Source: Lobosporangium transversale
Taxonomy: Eukaryota; Mortierellomycota; Mortierellomycetes; Mortierellales; Mortierellaceae
Length of the DNA stretch: 64,000 nucleotides
NCBI RefSeq assembly: GCF_002105155.1
Contig: NW_019028985.1
Coordinates: 434,001-498,000 of the forward strand
Reading direction: 5' to 3'
The notes below the pieces were generated by a model. The model searched no databases, was not told the DNA's origin, and saw only the letters and a program-made list of their open reading frames with translations. Position 1 is the stretch's first letter. Every line of letters begins with the position of its first letter. This document shows positions 46,202-58,686 of this stretch, in pieces. A program made the position numbers and the translations under genes.

Positions 46202-49200
46202 TTACTTGTCAAGCATGAGCAGTTCGATCTGGTGTTCCAGTGTCTTACAGAACTCTTGTGCTATCTCCATCTTACGCAGCCGCTTTTGACGAGTCTCCCC
46301 AGTATGACTATCATCATCGATGTCATCATTAAAATCATCGTGTGCTTCATGTTCTGCTGCATTATCATCCCCAGCACCATTCAAGGACGAAGGTGGATGA
46401 CCTCTTGAAGATGAAGGAGTATTCGAATGGTTTAACTTTGACCGAGCAATCCGTTCTTGAATCTCGTCCTGTGTCCCAGAGTGGGGCTCAATGTCCACCA
46501 AATACTCTGTACCCATATCTGATGGTAACGAATCTTCACCACTCTTCTTATCCATAACTTTTGCTACTGTCTTCTTTTTATCGTCTGTTTCAGTCAATTG
46601 TGCCGAAACCCGTCTTCTTCTCTCCCAGAGACGACAACGGCTCCGTTCATCCATGATCCAATTGATATACTCCGTCTCCAACAATCGCCGCTCCAGCTGC
46701 TTCAGCGTATCGAAAGTCAACAACAAATCATGCCTCAGAATCCCAACCCGATCTCTTTGGTAGATAAGCTTAGTAGCCCATTGACGATGATGTAATGATA
46801 GCCATGGATAAGGTGTTGGCACTATAGCCTTCGAATAATTTTCAAATGGATTTGATGATGTTGGCGAACCTGACGAAGTTGCTGTTGCTGCTGCTGTTGG
46901 ATTCGGGGGTGCCAATGACGTTGGTTCCTCTCGAGGCCTTTGCTGCTGAAGTTGAGGACGAAATGAGTCTCGGACTTCTAGGAAGATCTCGAAACATTTT
47001 TGGTTGATTGTTCGTCCATCACCAAATCCTTCCAGTTCCCCACTTTGCATCTGCTCCTCCAAGTCCTTCAGATACACTGCCCTGGCAGCCACTCGTACGT
47101 TCTTAAAAGCATGCTCGCTCTCAGTATATCCATGGCCAGTGCTGAAAATGCGGTAAAATGGCTCTTGGTATCCTCTCAACAGCGTTGGACCTTTGGTACT
47201 GAGCGGTTCATCCTGTTTCAGCTTCCATGTAGAGGTCAGCATCCTTTGACTGTTATAGGCTGCCCAGATATTGATCAGAGATGAGGTCAGGAGAACCAAA
47301 TAAAGCAGGCGTGTTGAAAAAGAGCGTCGTTGTTTTTCATCTTTACAATTCGTTAATCCTTTGAGCCAGTCCATGATTCTATGCATTGCTGTCCCATCCA
47401 CGTCCTTGGCTTTGGTCTTGGTCTTGTTTTCATTATACAGATCATTCAGTGTACTTTTGCTAGGTTTACCTAACAGCCGTGTTCGGCTAGCTTTGGACCC
47501 AATGGGCACAAAGGATGGATTTGAACCGGTGGGCCAATGACCCTTGACTCGCGGACCTAAATGTGTTACAGCACCGGGCCCTGATGTATCTGTACTGACA
47601 GTATGGCGCCTTCCTCGAGCATCCCTTGAGCCACGCATTACTGCCAGGTTCTTTCTACTTGGACCATTTGCATCTTGTGGGCTCAAAATAACACTTTGTG
47701 CATCATCGTCTGGTCCATGAAGCGAAATTGTGATGTTTGCGGCAGAATCACTTCTTTGGTGGCTAGCATCTTCTCCACTATTACCTGTCGATCCAGTCGT
47801 TGCTCCTGAATTATTGAGTCCCGCTTTGCAACGTCGTATGTGGGATTGAATGATTTCAACAAGGTCTTTCACAGTTTCAGCTGTACCCTTGATGATCGCT
47901 CCCTTGATCATAGCCTTGACCATAGGGTTTTTGTGCCACTCAATCCCACTAGAGCAGGTCAGCTTGCAAGAAGTCTTAGAGACAAATGTGATACAGTATC
48001 GGAGAACAGGGGTGAAGGCATCACTGTAAGGCATTGCCAGGACATTAGATTTAACCACATAGGAGTAGCGAAGATACTCATCCTCAACATCACAGGTCTG
48101 GTTTTCTACACAATCGGTTTGATTCAGCTTCACAAGCGGATTATTGACCACCATCAAGTATTTCACCACTCGTGATTTTGCTGTCCCATTTGTCGTCCAT
48201 TCTTCAACGCTCTGAACTATCATGATAGAAAAAAAAAAAAATAGGGCGTAAGGAAAACTTCTCTTTGTTCCCATAGAATCGGCCTGAGCATTCTTTCGAT
48301 CCTTTAATTTACCTGTGTTGCTTCGACGTTCATGGAACTCCTTCCAGATTGGACTATCCTTACCAAACAACCATTGACTCATTGTCTTAGCCGAAACATC
48401 AAACGTTTGATCCAATTCATTCTTCTCCAGGTGTCCAGGACAATTACAGGATACTGGCTCTGATGGGACCTCGAACCCTGTAGGAAGGTCTTTAAAGTGA
48501 TTTGTAAGATAACTCATTAATATACGCGCTTCTGAGATTTTTTTTTCCCTTGGGTGGCGTCAACGATTTAAACAAGGTCAAAGCAAAATCAAACCAACAT
48601 AAAAAGGGTAAAATTACCTTCGCCTTCATCCTTCCATGCCACATTATCCTCTCCAGGCTTATCACCACTTGCTGTTGATGTAGGGGAATGCGTGGCTCCC
48701 TCGCGTGATGCTAAATGACCTGATTCTGTCTCTGCTAAAGACCCCGACCCTGCACTGCCCTTCGGTTTGTTTGTAATCGACATGATTCTTCTGAACAATT
48801 CCTTGACCGGTAAGCGACCCTTCTTCTCCCCTTGATGAGCATTCGTCCAAATCAGATGCAAAACCTGGTATTCCGTATCCTTAAGCGTGAACTGCTGAAA
48901 GATATGTTGAACTCCATCCATGGTCTCAATCCGCCATTCAGTCGATATATCTTTTTGCTCACATTCAATCCCCCGGATTGATGAGAACCGATACATCCGT
49001 TTAGTCTCCACACTCAGTCCACGGGCATAAAAATACATGCCTGATTGGGTTAAAAATATCCGACCATAGACCATGATTGGATGGTCTGGCCGAGAATTAT
49101 CTCTGTATCCACTGGTCCATGAATGAAGCACATATTCTTTTGAATGCACTTTTGTTCCATGAAACCGCATATGCAACTCCCGGTTCCGCACAACCAGCTC

Positions 49201-49219
49201 CATAGGATAGTGAGGAATT

Positions 49220-49261
<42 letters not shown>

Positions 49262-52098
49262 GGCACAGATATATTAACCTTTTAATGTATTGTTTCCCCA
49301 AAAATAACAAAAATACAACGCTCTTAGTGAAACTTTATAAACTTACTCAGAAGCGGTGGGGGGCACAACCTTAGGGATCAGATGAAGGGAGCTAGTCATC
49401 AGTTTCTCAATTTCAGATTGCTGATGAATGTGACCAGAGCGCTGTGACTCAATAATAGTCGTGGTGGTAGCAGAAGTAGCAGAATTATCTCCTATTAACC
49501 GAGACCTCTCGTGAGCTGATGACGCATCTGCATCAAGGTCTTGTGGAGATCGGTCCGATAATTGAAGTGATAATGGCGGTACTGACGTTGGAGCCTGCGA
49601 AACATCCGATGCTGGTAACCCTGCAGCGCCTTTCATTTGTGTTGCTTCCGTTGACGAAGGGTCCATCTGACCTGCGGGTTTATCTATGGAGTCGGATGAT
49701 GAGTCTAACTTTCCAGCGACCGAACTCAATAATAAACTGACACCAGGCACATTAGCAGCCCATCCTAAAGGTCCTAGCGATGTCGACTTTGACTCCTCGG
49801 CCTCCTCTGTATTATTATTGGCGTTGTTAGCCCTTGTGTGAGCTTCAAGTAGGTCATCCGCTGAAAATGAAAACGTTGGATTGCCAGAATCAGGCATGGG
49901 TGAATAGGGCTCATCTGGTTCTGGAGACCGAGGTATACTCTGTTGCATAAGCATATCCCGCTTAGCCGCTTCGAATGTGTTGACCCAGCTCATCAAATCA
50001 TCTTCTGACTCTGCTTGGAGTAGGTATGATCTGGCTGCAGAAGGGTAACCACTACTGAAACCCACAAAAAAAAAAAAGTCAGGAAAGTGATGCGAATAGA
50101 ATTAAAATGGTATTTAATGCAATAAGGATTAGAAATTAGCTTACTGTGTAGCGCAAATGACCTCAAAGCAGAAACGCCGCTCCATCTGAACCATAGCAAG
50201 CCCTTGGCTTCCAGAGGCGGGGTTCCCACCTCCGTTCAATGTGACTTGAGAATTCGAAGTGGACCCATACCGAACCTCACAAAGTAACACTTGAATTCGT
50301 TCACTTTGAACTACTTGTGATCCTACTGTTGGGTTTGAAACAACACTCTCAAACCCAAACTCGCCTTCTTGGATAAAGAAGTATTTGCGTTGCCAAACAG
50401 GGGCTCGATTTTTGGGTTGAGGAATTCGAATATTAAGGTAACCTTGTTTGGTTGTTGGAATGATTTCATTCAAAGTTACACCTGATTGATTGAAGGTAGC
50501 GGAATATGGCGTGATCGAATTTGATGTGGATATGGACGAGTTGCTGGATGAGGTGGGTAGTGAGAGAGTTGATGTGTTGATGTTGTTATTTGATCTGGTT
50601 AATGCGTTGGTGTTGACAGCAAGAGTATCTGTGGACGTTGAATTCTCTGTAGATGCAGCATGGTTACCGGTAAGGGTAGGCGAAGACTGTGAGAGTGACT
50701 GAAACTGCTGTATCGGTATAGGTTGCCGACTATTACCTGTCCCAGGATGAGATATTGTTGCAGGCCTTGGCAGGAGTGCATTGAATGGAACTTGTCCTGC
50801 CATTTGTGCAGCAAATGTAGGGCCCAATGCAGCATGTCCGATTGTCGATACCAATTTTTGAGGTGGAGGAGGAGCGTTATTGGAATAACATTTAAGTGAT
50901 CGACTTGGTTTCCAATATTCGATAGCATCAGCTGTGTATCGTTCCTTTGTCTGTTCTAGTTCCTGAATCATTACTTTACTTGCTTCTTTATGCTCCTTCA
51001 TGTAGGTTTTGAGCTGAAGGACCTGTAGGCCCATGCTTCCCAAGTGGTCAGCATTTCCTGAGAAGTAGTCGTGTTGAGTAGCCATAAGATCCAGAAACTA
51101 GAGGAAAAATAAAAAATGAAAACGATAAGGCATCTGTAGAAAACTTTCCTTCTCCCCCTTTTTTTAATAAATAAATAAAAATAAAAATAAAAAATTACCA
51201 CCCCGAGCACAAGTTGATCCAAAGAGTCTTGAAACTTGATACAGAGCATTGAGCAAGCCATGGCAGCCTGGATATAGGCTTTGCGTGTATCATAGAGCTG
51301 AAAAGCCTCCTCTCTGAGCGCACTGGGTTCTTTCTGTCGACTTTGACCGTTATATTTTGCCAAACTACTCTCGTACTTTTCTAGAGTCTTGTCAAAGACC
51401 TTTTTTGCATCCTTGAAATCCTTGAGATCCGTCTTTAGGAAATCATCCAACGGCTTGAGAACTTTTTCATTCACCTCTGTGATATATTGGTGCTTGAGTG
51501 CCAGTGTTGTCCGAAATGCTTCACCAGTTAGTTTCATAGCTGGAATGGTGTATTGGGAGCCTAGCCAATGATAAGGGATTGTTAGAGGATTTATTTTATT
51601 ACTATTATATTATGTATGTTGGCTAAAAGACCATTTAGGATATCAATGACTTTGACCACATAAACAATAGACACGAGGATAAGAAGGAAAGCAGGTGTTG
51701 TTGTATATCGATGTCCTGACAGAGTTCTTTCTCTCTCTCACACTCTTTCTTTCTTTTCTTTGTTCACGTCCAGCGATCAACTGATGCGTTTAGGGGTGGA
51801 TGCGGAGATAATGATTCGGTGGATTGTATTCTTTTATTTTAATTATTTATTATTTTACAAGGACGCGTGGAAAATAATTTACCACTTGACAAGCTCGTGT
51901 GATCCCACCTATTTTATCACCACCACTAACCAAGAATAACAATAGTAACAGCAGGATGTGCAGATCAATTTGCAAAGCATGCAATGCAGATAAAATATAA
52001 TAGTAACTATGATATGTAATCCTTACTTAGCATGCTCTGGGAGAGTAACGGGATTTCGGCCCGCTTGTTGAGGATAGAGGTGACTTCATTCAGTCCTG

Positions 52099-52138
<40 letters not shown>

Positions 52139-52637
52139 AGAAAATGATTTCATGTCATCATTATGGCATTTCCAAGCAGAGAGTTCAAGACATTTTTTTT
52201 TGGAGGGTTTGTCTGAAGGTTAGTTTTATATTCCAAAAGGTAAAAAAAAAAAAGAACATGGATATCATCCCTACACGATAAACTTACGTTTCCATTCTTC
52301 TGTAAACTGGGCCATTGTCTTTTGCTGTGTTGCATTGTATTGTAGAAAAGAAATAATAAAAGGGAAAAGTCTCTTCAGTTTCTATAGCCGTTATGTGTGA
52401 CAAAGAAAAATTAGACCCTCTCTCCAACAGAGTCCTTTAATACACGCGTTAATATACCATTGCTGTAAGCCAGGACTCAATGAAGTAGACTTGGCCTTCA
52501 AACAGTTTGATATTGGCCCTGAAGTTGGGGTTGTCGAGCAATGCATCTTCAAGTGTAATATTAGCCACAGGAATCATGGCTGCTACACCTTCTGCAGCTG
52601 TAGGACCTGCTGGGACTGAGGGTGGATCAGTTGGCAT
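46202..52637 (-). CDS. SIP3: Sip3/Lam-type sterol transfer protein (BAR, PH, GRAM-like, VASt, membrane anchor)
   Basis: Members sit at endoplasmic reticulum-plasma membrane contacts and move sterol through the VASt (StART-like) domain. Nine exons join in frame: 52458-52637, 52288-52318, 52027-52095, 51199-51560, 50145-51097, 49347-50054, 48618-49219, 48313-48531 and 46202-48216, giving 1,712 residues. In order: a BAR-like helical region (about 1-290, ESWLTAM to DQLVLG); PH at about 425-570 (TKQGYLNIRIPQP, WQRKYFFIQEGEFGFES); a second PH/GRAM-like domain at about 770-905 (MVYGRIFLTQSGMYFYARGL); VASt at about 975-1150 (FDVSAKTMSQWLFG, SCKLTCSSGIEWHKNPMVK); one transmembrane helix near 1350 (RLLYLVLLTSSLINIWAA). 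The exon at 52288-52318 is only 31 nt, and two acceptors follow long A tracts. Confidence 0.88.
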
Positions 52638-53170
52638 TGTTGGTTATTGAATGATTACAAAAAAATAAAATAAAATAAGGGATGCAATTGTCAATTGGCA
52701 ATGAAGAAAAGTGAAAGTGAAAGTCTGTTGTCGTCAAGTGTTAATACATGAGTAAAAGAGTGAAAAAGCTGACGAAGCGAGAAAAAAATAAAAGAGTTTG
52801 AGAGTTTATTAGATCCCTCGCCCTAACGCTTTTCCTAAAATACATCATTCATCCAGACCATGCGCAGTGCCACTTTGTTTGGATTTTTGGATATCCTCCT
52901 CTCTTACACATACACTCTACACTCCACACTCCACACTCCACAGTCTCCTGTACTCGTATATTTTCACATGGCCCATGGCTTATTCTTCTCGAATAACGAC
53001 TGAAGTTCATTCACAGCATTCAAAACTAGGCCACTCTGCTCCAATTGGATGAAGATGTACAACAACAATGCAAAATAACTGACATATACTTTTGATACCT
53101 TTGATGCTTTTGTCTATATTATTTATTTATACTTTTTTATGCTTTGTTTCTTGGATATTTATTAACACCA
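52638..53170. other. Intergenic region
   Basis: 0.5 kb between the Sip3-like start and the SF3B1 stop. It holds a short imperfect ACTCCAC tandem run at about 52911-52942 and an A-rich stretch near 52790. No gene is seen. Confidence 0.5.
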
Positions 53171-56100
53171 TTATACGACATAATACAGCTCCGTACGCTC
53201 ATATTTGTTGGTGGCATCGTTATCGATCGATGGATATGACGGGATCATACCATCCTGTGCTAGGATATACATGTTGTTGTAAATCTTCCAGTAGATCTCC
53301 CTTACTTTCCTTGCTGGGTGGAAAAGTCCTTGAACAACATATTGTAAAATTGTACCTGGCCCCAAAGCTACTGTTAGACCCTCAATCGCATCCATTACAG
53401 CATTGATCACATGTGGCGACGTCTCAAAAATGTTTGGCCAAACATAGTTCAACAGATGCAGTAATGCATCCTCACATCCTAGACCAACAACTCCCAGTGA
53501 CATATCTAGAAAAACAGTTACAAATAAAAAGTTAATAAAAATTAAGAAAAACATCTTGGAGTAAAAAAACAAAGTTTGTTGTCTCATCCTTACGTTTGAC
53601 TGTAGTACAAGCCGTTTGACGATGCACGAGGTCACGATCCATGAGTGCATCCTCTAGCAATGGTGTAACTGCGTAAATATAGTCCTTTCCCATCTCTCCT
53701 ATATATTCAAACACCCATGCCAATGACTACCCAAATTGAAAAAAAAAATAAAAAAATAAAAAAATTAGTTTGTCACTCTATGAAGGTCATTAGTTACAAC
53801 AATAGGATAAATGTTGTCAGAATAGGGGTCTTTTTTTTACCTTCAAAACACCGTTCTGGACATTGAGTTCGGGTACACGATATTCATTCATGAGCGCAGG
53901 CAGGACTGTAAAGGGTGCACATGTCTCTGCAACAATGGCAATCGCAACAGTCGTACAGACACGGTTTTGGCGCTCTTGCACTTTCAAATTGTTAAGAAGT
54001 GTTGCCAACACATCCTGTGGTCCAATTGCCTTGGCGATATAACCGAATGTGTTGACTGCTGCACGACGAATACCTTTCTTGTGCGCCTTCAACATATCCA
54101 GTAGCTCAAAGCATACACGCATCCATTCTCTTGCACTCACATACTCTGCTCCACGATCTGCAATACGACCCACCAAGTCAATATTGTTCTCCTGCACTTT
54201 TTCGTGTCTGTTCTTCAGAATGGGTGTCAGGCGCGGCAGCAAGTCCTTAATCGGTGGTGTCATACTACTCATACCAATCACGTTTACGATCGCCTTCAGT
54301 GCTCCCAAAATTGATCCCAAAACCTCTGGGTATTCCTCTCCAAGATATTCAAACAGCACCAAGCCCAGATGTCCCATCAGCTTCTCCTCTCCACAAGTCT
54401 TCATCACCACTGCAATACGTGAGATCAAATCAGCGGCTTGTTGACGGACCTTAGCTGATTTGTTATTCAAGCGCCAAAGAATTGTGGATGTGATCTGAGG
54501 AAGATAAGCCTTGCTGCGATATCCCAGTGCATTGACAACGGTTCCAAAGCCATTCAACATCACAATATCCTCCACCGTCTGCTCCTGGAATGCATACAGG
54601 ATACCATCAATCAAAGTCTCTTCAAGACGTCCATCAATATCCGCAGCGCCCAACTGTGAGATAACCTTTTCGATTGTCTCCATGACCATCTTACGATAGG
54701 GCTCCGATTCATCTTTCAAGTCGTCCACAATCCTGGAAACAATCTCTGTCACACCAACTTTCTGTGCCAACTCAACGGTTGTCTCAACCAGCTGCTTGTA
54801 GTTCCTGCGATCCAGGGCCATACGGCGCACCCAAAAGTTCTTGAAGAACTCTGGCAAGATCTCCTCTTTAATATACTGAGGAGTAACTCCGTCTGTGCCC
54901 GCACATTGTTTAACAACCTTCAGTACAATCTTCTTCATTTCCTCATCCGGTGACTGGAACTCTCTAATCAGAATAGGCATAACCTCCTTGGTATGGTAGT
55001 TGGCATACTCAACGTCCATCAACGGAATGATATAACCAATCGCTTTTAGAAATGCAGCGAGACCCTTGCCTCTGTGCTTGCGTGTACCAGACCAAAGGGG
55101 CGCCAGTACAGAGTCAAACGATTCAATACCATAGGGATGTGCCGCTTCTGCTAATGCTGCAATAGCAAGCGATGTAATAGTCCTAACTTTTTGTTGTTCA
55201 TCCTACGATATATCAAAATAAATAAAAAATAAGAAATGATAAATAAAGTTAATAACCCTGCTATACAAATCTTGCAATATTCCAATATCACACCTTTTTT
55301 TTTTTTTTTTTACCTCCAAACCCTTGGCTATGGTATCGACTAAATTCTTGAGATGAGGGAGAATGGCACATCCAAGCAGGATAGCAATCTGCTGTACAAT
55401 TTTGATACCTGTGTGTCGAGCTTGCCATGATTTCTTGCTGTTACAGACAGCCTTCAAGAAAGGAAGAAGCGTTGGGATACCGAGAGCTGATGCAACCACT
55501 GAAAATGCACGTGCTGTTGTATTTCGAACATATTCATCCGCATGATCGATATCAGGGCGCATGGTGGCAATCATAGTTGTTAATCCTGCTGCCTTACTCA
55601 AGTTGCTGATAATCTCTCGACCCTCAACACGAGCATAGTAATCTTCATCAATCAACAAGGGCTCAATCACAACCAAGATCTTATGCACAAATGGACGAAC
55701 AAGATCATCCAATTTGTACAAAATCCTATCAATAACCTTTACCAGCAAATGGCGCTCCTGATCTTCCAACGTAGGTGACATGAGCAAAGGCAAGATCTGG
55801 TTGAAAAGTGGTCCTGCACCAAAATCGCGTGCCTTATCCGTGATGGTTCTGAGGGCTGCTTTACGCATGGGTGGTGTTCCGTTCTTAATCTTGAGCAAAA
55901 GTCGCATAATCTTGCGCTCCTTGATATCCTCAGCCGACATGGAGGACTCATCCTTCTCGTCCAACAGTTTCCCAAAGTGTTGCATATCTTCCTGTTTAAA
56001 GAATGGCAGGTTACTGCCTCCTGGGACCTCAATTTCTGCGGGCGAAATACCATAGTTTTGCTTCATGTTCTCGTCCTGCATCATGAACCCGCCTGCATAT

Positions 56101-57179
56101 GGTGTAGGTGTCGCCATGAGCTTGCGGGCAGGCGTACGGATGGGCTGATAGTTTGCTGGCGGCTCAAGGATCTTGTACCCAGTAGTAGGGAACATGGCAT
56201 CCAGCTCCTCATCCGATAAAGGTCGATTGCGCATATCAATTTCATGTTCCCAGCGCTGTGCGTTCATTGCTTCGGGCGTCATTGGAACTGTAATGTTAGG
56301 TGTGACCATGCCAAGCCCGCCCGCCATAGGTGTTGCACTAAACATCCCTGAAGGTGCTACAGGTGTTTCGTCCCATCTGGATCGCTTAGCCACAGGTGTT
56401 TCAGCGGCTCCAGATACCTTTGGCGTTGCATCCCATGATGCACCGGCGTTAACAACAGGAGTCTCATCCCAACGATTGCGTTTCTTGCCTTCAACCTTGG
56501 GAGTTTCCTCCCATCGATTTGACGGTACAGCTACATGGTCATCAGGCTCATCCCACGACGATTTGGTAGCGGCAGGCGCTACAACAGGAGTAGCAACATC
56601 CCAACGTCTTTTCCGTCCAGTGGGTGTAGGTGGAGGTGGAGCTTCCAGTCCGGTCGCTTTTTGTGCCTCCTTCTTTTTTTCCGCGATAAGATGCATGACC
56701 CGCTGTTGTTCCTTTTCCAGTTCTGTCTCTTTCATAATCTCAGCATATGATCTAGCCTCTGATCCATTAGCATCACTATCCTTATTACTGAAGGGATCCT
56801 GTCTAGACGGTGAGAGCACTCTGTTCAGACGTCTCTTGTGATAATCGCCCTCCCTGTCAATAATCCGTTGTGATTCTTTCCTCCCAGCAAATGGGTCCGT
56901 ATCATCATCGTCTACAGAGGCAAGATGTGCAAAAGCCTCCTTGGGCGCTGAGTATGAAGAGAGTTTCTTGCTATTCTGCTGCGCCATCCTTTTTGAAAGC
57001 TCATCCTCTTCCTCTTCTTCATCCATAGGCAACTCAGTTGAATAGCCCGCAAATTTATCACCCGCGTCGTAAATATCCTGATCATATCCAACACCACCAG
57101 TTAGCGACACGCGTGTGTCCTCACGCTGTGTTGACTTGTCTCTCTTCTCTTTCTCTGCCTTGATCTGTGCGCTAATGTC

Positions 57180-57210
<31 letters not shown>

Positions 57211-57320
57211 GAATGAGAGTGAAAAGATTTTGTTTAAAATAGTGCTAATTGTTAGATTGGAATGAATTTGTATGATGACATTATAGAAATTATAGCAATG
57301 GTTTGCTTACCGTCAGCCAT
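53171..57320 (-). CDS. SF3B1: Splicing factor 3B subunit 1 (Hsh155)
   Basis: This is the core scaffold of the U2 snRNP SF3b complex, which clamps the branch-point helix. Five exons, 57311-57320 (10 nt), 55314-57178, 53841-55202, 53594-53726 and 53171-53505, join in frame to 1,234 residues. The N-terminal part has [20 protein letters not shown] and a set of Trp-containing U2AF-ligand motifs ([28 protein letters not shown]) at about residues 195-290. From about residue 420 the HEAT repeats run to the end, including [40 protein letters not shown] and [20 protein letters not shown]. The first exon codes only MAD plus one base; the acceptor of exon 2 follows an A26 tract. The gene is slightly shorter than the human protein (1,304). 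Confidence 0.96.
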
Positions 57321-57522
57321 GGTGATTGTCTATAGTCGAGGAAATGGGTTTGATTGTAGAAGCAGAGCTGTTTGTTTCTAATCTCTGCAGCAGGACAAGC
57401 AAGGGCAAGAAAGTTAGACAAATACGGCAATATAGGATCACTTTTATACGTCAGTGGTAATTGATTGGCTGAAGGAAATAAGGGAAGGTGTTTATTGGTC
57501 GCCCAGAGCTCTGGGCTTAAAA

Positions 57523-57865
57523 TCAAAGAAGCAACTGTAAGGAATTGATATCACCGAGGAAGTGACCGAGCAGATCAGAGGAATCGGGCTTGTTTGTCCT
57601 GGTTGGAACACAATCTACGATACTGAGTAAAGGAAGGTCTGGAAGCCGTAATAATTTAATGGCTCTTGCAAGATTCTTTGTTGCAAGAAAGCGGGTAGCC
57701 GAGCCTGGGCCAACACCAACTGAACGCAACATAGCTTCTTCTGTAAACGACTTCACCTAATGCTAATCTTTTGAAGGCACATTGAACGCAGATTTCATCT
57801 GTAGTAAAGAGCCCTTCTCTTAATTCAAGGATTCCACATAAACAAACACTTCCCATATTGGCCAT
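57523..57865 (-). other. Candidate small gene with a frame break
   Basis: From the ATG at 57865 the frame reads MANMGSVCLCGILELREGLF and on to FKRLALGEVV. At about 57752 a second frame takes over, EEAMLRSVGVGPGSATRFLA to DINSLQLLL, with a stop at 57523-57525. Both parts look protein-like and abut where each loses sense, as if one base were added near the GTTTAC at 57747-57755. A 37-nt GT-AG pair would also restore frame but is too short for a normal intron. The joined product would be about 113 residues with two CxxC-like cysteine pairs. I do not recognise a family; it may be a small gene, a pseudogene or chance. Confidence 0.3.
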
Positions 57866-58686
57866 CTTCGACTTTTGCGTGGCGTCTTTTTTCAGCTTCT
57901 GTATTTTTCTGATGCCATACTAGTATAACAGCGCCGCTTTGTGTTGACGTTGTTCCTAGATGTGTTCCAACCTACGTCTCTTTTCACGTCTTCATTTTTT
58001 AAGTACGGTATATGTCTGTAGAACGTATATTATGTGAGCATCCGAGTGTATACGTGTGTCGACTTTCGACTTGTGACTTCAGCCCAGCTTCTGCTATGAG
58101 CGTCGATCCAAAAAAGAACAGACACAAAAGCCATTTCCCTTTTTAGCCGTTGAGATCTTTTTTGCTTGGCGAAGATGGCGACTTTGGACTAGGAACGAAT
58201 ATTGTCATCATTCATTTGATACTCCCTCGGAGACTACTAACATTCGGAGGACTGAGTTTTTTTTGTACTGTGAGGCTGAGAGATAATCAAGATTGGCTAT
58301 TGATTTTGATGCTCTTGTCCTTGTTGGAACGAATACGGCGTCTCTTTTCGAAATAATGCAATTGGGGCATACCAACGCAAAGCTTACTTTGTTTGTATAA
58401 ATAGGAGCAAGTAATTCTCATTCCCCCCCACCATCCTTCCCTCCCTCTCTCTCGGACAAAGTATAAACAAACAAGCGGCTCTATCTCAAATAAGCGCGAA
58501 ACCAACATTTCTTACCTCTTCTCTTCTCTCTTCTCCGCTCTCCTCTCTTTTTTCCGTCTCACCTTTATCCTTGCTTCTGATCTGCCTTATTCTTGTTTCA
58601 TCTTTCATTTTACTTTTCCACTCTTCTTTCGTTACACTTTTTTTTTTTTGTATTGAGGGATACATTGAACAATAACTCTTAATTGC
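57866..58686. promoter_or_regulatory. Promoter region of the ABC transporter gene
   Basis: 0.8 kb upstream of the ABC gene. The last 200 bases (58490-58680) are strongly pyrimidine-rich (CTCTTCTC-type and T runs), a style common just upstream of strongly used fungal start codons. No gene is seen. Confidence 0.45.

Noticed and set aside
45662-46408. A 248-codon open frame across the TTTTA tract
   Set aside because: A pentamer without stops in two frames stays open by itself. The product is a monotone Phe/Ile/Leu/Tyr string, so it is not a gene.
47000-48175. Plus-strand frames opposite the last exon of the Sip3-like gene
   Set aside because: They are shadows of the VASt and tail coding sequence. 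Composition follows the opposite frame.
55780-56841. Plus-strand frame of about 220 codons opposite SF3B1
   Set aside because: It mirrors the RWDETP-type repeats of SF3B1 on the other strand; there is no independent support.
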